Source: Amycolatopsis rubida (GTDB taxonomy: Bacteria > Actinomycetota > Actinomycetes > Mycobacteriales > Pseudonocardiaceae). From it: 64,000 nt of DNA. Positions within the stretch are counted from its first letter, which is position 1. The number at the start of each line of letters is the position of its first letter. The stretch is from contig NZ_FOWC01000010.1 in the NCBI RefSeq assembly GCF_900115345.1, positions 211,910 through 275,909 of the forward strand. The letters are read 5' to 3'. Position numbers and translations under genes: made by a program. Under the pieces are notes generated by a model, which saw nothing but the letters and a program-made list of their open reading frames with translations, was not told the origin of the DNA and did not search any database. Of the stretch, positions 60,574 through 64,000 are shown piece by piece.

Positions 60574-61395
60574 TCAACGCCTCGAAGTGTGCGGATTGGA
60601 TTGCACAATTCGCAGACCGGGTCCGTAGCGGCCGCGGTCCTCGGCGGCGAGGTCGTCGTCGGTCAGGATCGCGTCGAACGCGGAGAGCGGGCAGACCGGG
60701 GCGAGCGACCGCAGGCCGAACTTGCTGCTGTCGGCCACCAGGACGACGCGGTCGGCGGCGGCGATCATGGCCTGTTTGACGGCGACTTCGATGACGTTGA
60801 CGTTGGTGACCCCGGCCTGGTCGTGCACGGCCTCGGCACCGAGGAAGGCCAGGTCCGCATGCATGTTCTCCAGCGCGGCGACGGTGTCCGGCCCGACCAG
60901 GGTGTAGACGGTGTCGATCACGGAACCTCCGGTGACGTGCAGGCGGTTGGTCGGGTGCCCGGCGGACCGCGTGGCGACCATGAGGTCGTTGGTGACCACG
61001 CTGAGCCCGTCGCGCTCCCGCAGCGCAGCGGCGAGGTGGTACATCGTCGACCCGCTGTCGAGGACGACGGTCTGCCCGTCTGCGGCCATCGCGGCCGCGG
61101 CACGGGCGAGGGCCTTCTTGACGGGGGTGTTCTCGGTGCTCCGGACGCTGTAGGGCACGTCGACGGCGGACTCGGGCGCGGCCCGGACGAACCTGCCCCG
61201 GTCGCGGGCGATCAGCCCGGCCTTCGCCAGTTCGGCGAGGTCCCGGTAGAGGGTGGTGTGGTGGACGTTCAGCTCTCGGGCCAAGCCGGTCACGTTCGCG
61301 AACCCGCCCTCGCTCGCGGCGGCGAGGTCGAGCAGGGCCCTGCGCCGGTCCTTCGCGCGCGCGGGCGCGCTCTTGCGTCGTTCCGTCTCTGCCAC
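60574..61395 (-). CDS. DeoR-family transcriptional regulator
   Basis: 273 residues from GTG 61395, GGAAGGACGGCC upstream. N-terminal HTH at ~20-60 (VTGLARELNVHHTTLYRDLA, ELAKAGLIARDRGRFV) and a C-terminal DeoR sensor domain (VVLDSGSTMYHLAAALRERD, LSVVTNDLMVATRSAG, LAFLGAEAVHDQAGVTNVN, VVLVADSSKFGLRSLAPVCP) that usually binds a phosphorylated sugar. Divergent from the permease-kinase operon and upstream of the oxidoreductase operon; likely repressor of both via TGCACA/TGTGCA sites. Confidence 0.9.
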   Translation of the reverse strand: MAETERRKSAPARAKDRRRALLDLAAASEGGFANVTGLARELNVHHTTLYRDLAELAKAGLIARDRGRFVRAAPESAVDVPYSVRSTENTPVKKALARAAAAMAADGQTVVLDSGSTMYHLAAALRERDGLSVVTNDLMVATRSAGHPTNRLHVTGGSVIDTVYTLVGPDTVAALENMHADLAFLGAEAVHDQAGVTNVNVIEVAVKQAMIAAADRVVLVADSSKFGLRSLAPVCPLSAFDAILTDDDLAAEDRGRYGPGLRIVQSNPHTSRR

Positions 61396-61413
61396 GGCCG
61401 TCCTTCCGGGAGG

Positions 61414-61433
61414 TGTGCAATTCATTCTGCACA
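61414..61433. promoter_or_regulatory. DeoR operator candidate O2
   Basis: TGTGCA-N8-TGCACA between divergent regulator and permease, 19 bp upstream of GTG 61395. Confidence 0.55.
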
Positions 61434-61443
61434 TTTCTGTCTA

Positions 61444-61500
61444 TTGACGCGAATTTATGTGCAGATGAGACTCCCTGGATGCACAACACCGTGCATTCTT
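61444..61500 (+). promoter_or_regulatory. Permease-kinase promoter with operator half-sites
   Basis: TTGACG at 61444 is a possible -35. TGTGCA at 61458-61463 and TGCACA at 61480-61485 repeat the half-sites of O1 and O2, with CGTGCAT at 61490. The leader to ATG 61549 is otherwise featureless. Confidence 0.5.
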
Positions 61501-61548
61501 GCCGCCGAGCCGGCGCTGTCGCCTGTGCCGGGAACCAGGAGGTCGTCG

Positions 61549-63003
61549 ATGACGCATCCACCCTCGCCGGAGGTCCGGCCCGGATCGGCCGCGAAGCCGG
61601 CGTCGCTGCGGTCGAACGCGGTCGGCCTGCTCGGGCTGACGGTGCTCGGCGCGGTGATGATGTCGCCGGCCATGGGCATCTACGGCACGTGGGGCCCGAT
61701 GACCGGACTGGTCGGCCGGATCGTCCCGCTGGTCTTCCTGGCCGCGCTGGCGATTTCGCTGCCCAACGCCTTGTCCTACGTGATCGTCAACCGGGAGATG
61801 CCCTCCGCCGGGTCGGCGTTCGCGTGGGTCACGCGCACAGCGGGCCCGGCGACCGGGCTGGCGGCCGGGCTGGTGATGGTGGTCTATTACGTGATCCAGG
61901 TGGTCTTGCAGCCGGTCCTGTTCGGGCTGTTCTTCAACGACCTGCTCGCCGCGCTCGGCGTGGCCACCGGGACCGGGACGCTGCTGCTGGGCGCCGCCGC
62001 GGTGACGGCGGTCGTGTGCGTGACCACCTACCGCGGGATCGAGTCCTCGACCCGCACCGCGGTCGTCTTCCTGGCCGTGGAGACCGGGGTGCTGCTGGCG
62101 CTGTGCGCGACGGTGATCGCGACCCGGGCCGCGGACCACGAGCTGAGCATCGCCCCGTTCGTCCCGTCGCAGGGGAGCGGAACCCTGTCGGCGTTCTGGC
62201 AGGCGGTGCTGCTGGGTGTCCTGTCCTACACGGGGTTCGACGTGATCTCCACCGTCGCGGAGGAATCGAAAGCGCCGCGCAAACTCCTGCCGAGGGCGAC
62301 GTTCTTGGCCGTCGTTCTGGTCGGGCTGGTGTGGGCGGGCGCGTCATGGGCGTTCTCGCTGTCCGAGCCGCCCGAGACCGTGGCCCGCTACACCGAGAGC
62401 GGGCTGACCGCGGTGACGCCGATGGCCCACGACTTCTGGGGATGGGGTTCGATCCTGATCATCGTCACCGCCCTCAGCGCGCTGACCGCGATCTACACGG
62501 CGACTGTGCTGGGGGCCAGCCGCGCGGTCTACGCGATCGCCCGCGAGGGCCTGCTCCCGCGGCGGCTGGCCCGATTGCACCCGCGCTCGCGCGTCCCCCA
62601 TCACGCCATGACCGCGGTCTACGCGGTCAGCCTCGCCTGCGGCGTCGGCCTGCTTCTGGTGCTGCGCAACGGGATTGACGCGTTCGTGTGGTGGTCGCAA
62701 GCCGCCGTGTTCTTCGCGCTCGTGGTCTACACCAGCGTCAACGTCGCGAATCTTCTGTACTTCTTCCGGGTCGCGCCGGAACGGCGCCGGTTGCTGCCCA
62801 ACGTCGTCCTCCCGCTCGTGGGGATCGCCGTCAACGTGTACGTGATCGGCCGCAGTTTTTTCGGATCCCTGTGGTCGGCGGGATTCCGGCTCGGCCAGAG
62901 CATCGTGGTGGTGGCGGTCGCGCTGCTGGTGTTGTGCGCGGGCTGCGCGATCGCGATGCGCCGCCGGGCCCGCGCGGCCGGATGCGAGGTCCCCGGGCGA
63001 TGA
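61549..63003 (+). CDS. APC-superfamily permease
   Basis: 484 residues from ATG 61549, CAGGAGGTCGTCG upstream; the longer open frame to 60556 is antisense to the regulator. About twelve membrane segments; TM1 region AVGLLGLTVLGAVMMSPAMG with the unwound Gly-rich motif, AGPATGLAAGLVMVVYYVIQ, SYTGFDVISTVAEESKAPRK (the APC consensus FxGFD..., E-E) and ASRAVYAIAREGLLPRRLAR. Imports amino acids, amines or related solutes; here paired with a PfkB kinase by ATGA overlap. The solute is unknown. Confidence 0.9.
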   Translation: MTHPPSPEVRPGSAAKPASLRSNAVGLLGLTVLGAVMMSPAMGIYGTWGPMTGLVGRIVPLVFLAALAISLPNALSYVIVNREMPSAGSAFAWVTRTAGPATGLAAGLVMVVYYVIQVVLQPVLFGLFFNDLLAALGVATGTGTLLLGAAAVTAVVCVTTYRGIESSTRTAVVFLAVETGVLLALCATVIATRAADHELSIAPFVPSQGSGTLSAFWQAVLLGVLSYTGFDVISTVAEESKAPRKLLPRATFLAVVLVGLVWAGASWAFSLSEPPETVARYTESGLTAVTPMAHDFWGWGSILIIVTALSALTAIYTATVLGASRAVYAIAREGLLPRRLARLHPRSRVPHHAMTAVYAVSLACGVGLLLVLRNGIDAFVWWSQAAVFFALVVYTSVNVANLLYFFRVAPERRRLLPNVVLPLVGIAVNVYVIGRSFFGSLWSAGFRLGQSIVVVAVALLVLCAGCAIAMRRRARAAGCEVPGR

Positions 63004-63896
63004 GGATCAGCGTCATCGGCAACGTCGGCCTCGACGTCGTCGTGTCCCATGTCGACAGCCTGGCCCCGCCCGGAACCGAGAAACTGGTCGAGAACGCCAC
63101 CATCCGCGTCGGCGGCAGCGCCGGCAACACGTCCATGAAGTTGGCCGCGCTCGGCGTCGAGCACGAGCTGCACGCCTCCCTCGGCGACGACGCCACCGCA
63201 GCTGCCGTGCGGGTTCTGCTCGAGGACGGGGGAGTCGACTGCTCCCGGCTGATCACCACGCCCGGCGCCCCGACCGCCGTCACCGTCGCCACGCAGAGCC
63301 CGCGCCGGGACAGGAGCTTCCTCACCGCCGAGGGCCATCTGGCCTTCTACGACCGCGCATGCGTCCCCGACGACGCGCTCGACGCCGATTTCGTCCTGCT
63401 GACCGGCTATTTCACCACCCCCGCATTGCACGGGGACCCGACCGAGGACATGCTGCGCCGGGTCAGAGCGCACGGCGGACGCACGTGTTTCGACCCCGGT
63501 TCCGACCCCGAGGGCTGGCAACCGGCCACCGTCGCGACCCTGCACAGCCTGCTGCCGCTGGTGGACGTGTTCCTGCCCAACGCCCAGGAACTGTCGGTCC
63601 TCGGCGGCTCGGACGACCCGCGCACCGCGGCCACCGCCCTGCACGAGCGCTCCGGCGGCCGCGTGGTCGCCAAGCTCGGCCCGGAGGGCTGCCTGGTGGC
63701 CGGCCCCGGGCCCGTCGTCGCGTGCCGGGCCCGGCCGGTCCCGAACCCGGACACCACCGGGGCCGGGGACGCCTTCAACGCCGGGCTGCTCTACGGCCTA
63801 GTCCACCGCATGCCCTGGCCGCAGGCCGCCCGCACCGCAACCGACGTGGCCACCGACGCCGTCGCCCGGCACCGCCGCGCAGCGGAACGGGAGTGA
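63000..63896 (+). CDS. PfkB-family carbohydrate/nucleoside kinase
   Basis: 298 residues; ATG 63000 overlaps the permease stop. N-terminal GNVGLDVVV and RVGGSAGNTSMKLAALGVEH match PfkB signature 1; C-terminal PDTTGAGDAFNAGLLYGLVH is signature 2 with catalytic Asp257. Phosphorylates an imported sugar or nucleoside at the cytoplasmic side. Permease plus kinase plus a phosphosugar-sensing DeoR protein form a coherent uptake-trap-induce module. Confidence 0.92.
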   Translation: MRISVIGNVGLDVVVSHVDSLAPPGTEKLVENATIRVGGSAGNTSMKLAALGVEHELHASLGDDATAAAVRVLLEDGGVDCSRLITTPGAPTAVTVATQSPRRDRSFLTAEGHLAFYDRACVPDDALDADFVLLTGYFTTPALHGDPTEDMLRRVRAHGGRTCFDPGSDPEGWQPATVATLHSLLPLVDVFLPNAQELSVLGGSDDPRTAATALHERSGGRVVAKLGPEGCLVAGPGPVVACRARPVPNPDTTGAGDAFNAGLLYGLVHRMPWPQAARTATDVATDAVARHRRAAERE

Positions 63897-64000
63897 TCCG
63901 CACGCCAGGGAACTCGGCGGCCGGTCCCGGCAGGCGATGTACCAGCACTACCGGCGTATCGGCGGCACGCGCAGCTGGCCCACCACCCGGGCAGGTCTGG
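63897..64000 (+). other. Right edge, possible partial ORF
   Basis: Only 104 bp. A frame reading RELGGRSRQAMYQHYRRIGG and on stays open to the window end, but is too short to judge. Confidence 0.2.

Noticed and set aside
60556..61548. N-terminal extension of the permease to 815 codons
   Set aside because: Antisense of the DeoR gene; ATG 61549 has a strong ribosome site and precedes the first membrane segment.

Overview
High-GC DNA (about 70% G+C, codon third positions almost all G or C) from an actinomycete. The integrase-XRE-recombinase triad, the MobC/relaxase pair and the actinobacterial promoter style suggest a Pseudonocardiaceae or Streptomyces relative; I cannot fix the genus. Most of the window reads as a conjugative or mobilisable element (large plasmid or integrative element): mobilisation genes, a cell-wall-hydrolase transfer gene, an integrase locus, an orphan DNA methyltransferase and many plasmid-type unknowns.

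Layout. (1) 1-13.65 kb, plus strand: the 3' part of a giant gene (more than 3,200 codons, start outside the window) with internal repeats, then a secreted or lipoprotein-like protein, a two-domain SLT + NlpC/P60 wall hydrolase and two unknown proteins. (2) 13.7-19.9 kb, minus strand: a tightly coupled group including two proteins built from tandem DnaB-N-like domains with no helicase domain. (3) 20-26.7 kb: unknown small genes, relaxase and MobC with a three-hairpin oriT candidate just upstream, then an integrase / XRE regulator / zinc-ribbon recombinase triad whose two recombinases each carry a frameshift. (4) 26.7-32.4 kb: small minus-strand genes behind promoters carrying a 17-bp palindrome (ATACC-N7-GGTAT type), including a duplicated gene pair and a double-HTH regulator. 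(5) 32.4-55.9 kb: a long one-directional array of small accessory genes. Most units start with a -10 box and a conserved leader (a variable-stem hairpin with a TGAC/CGAC loop, then ACAGATTGAAC) and most genes end 5-50 nt before a strong GC hairpin. Several gene families are present in two to four copies. (6) 55.9-56.9 kb: decayed sequence, a possible element edge or scar. (7) 57-63.9 kb: a catabolic cluster (BtpA/SgcQ-type TIM barrel, alpha/beta hydrolase, xylose-isomerase-like TIM barrel, Gfo/Idh/MocA oxidoreductase, DeoR repressor, APC permease, PfkB kinase) with TGCACA/TGTGCA operators, probably for uptake, phosphorylation and oxidation of a sugar or nucleoside-like compound.

The strongest candidate for something undescribed is the leader element of region 5: twelve copies in 23 kb, with changes on both sides of the stem that keep pairing, a fixed loop and a fixed single-stranded tail. 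It behaves like a shared cis-regulatory RNA or operator and also decides the start codons of several genes. At least eight genes carry small frameshifts relative to paralogs or family pattern; I annotate them as frameshifted but cannot tell real decay from sequencing indels. All family assignments are from recognition of motifs in the translated sequence; no database search was possible.
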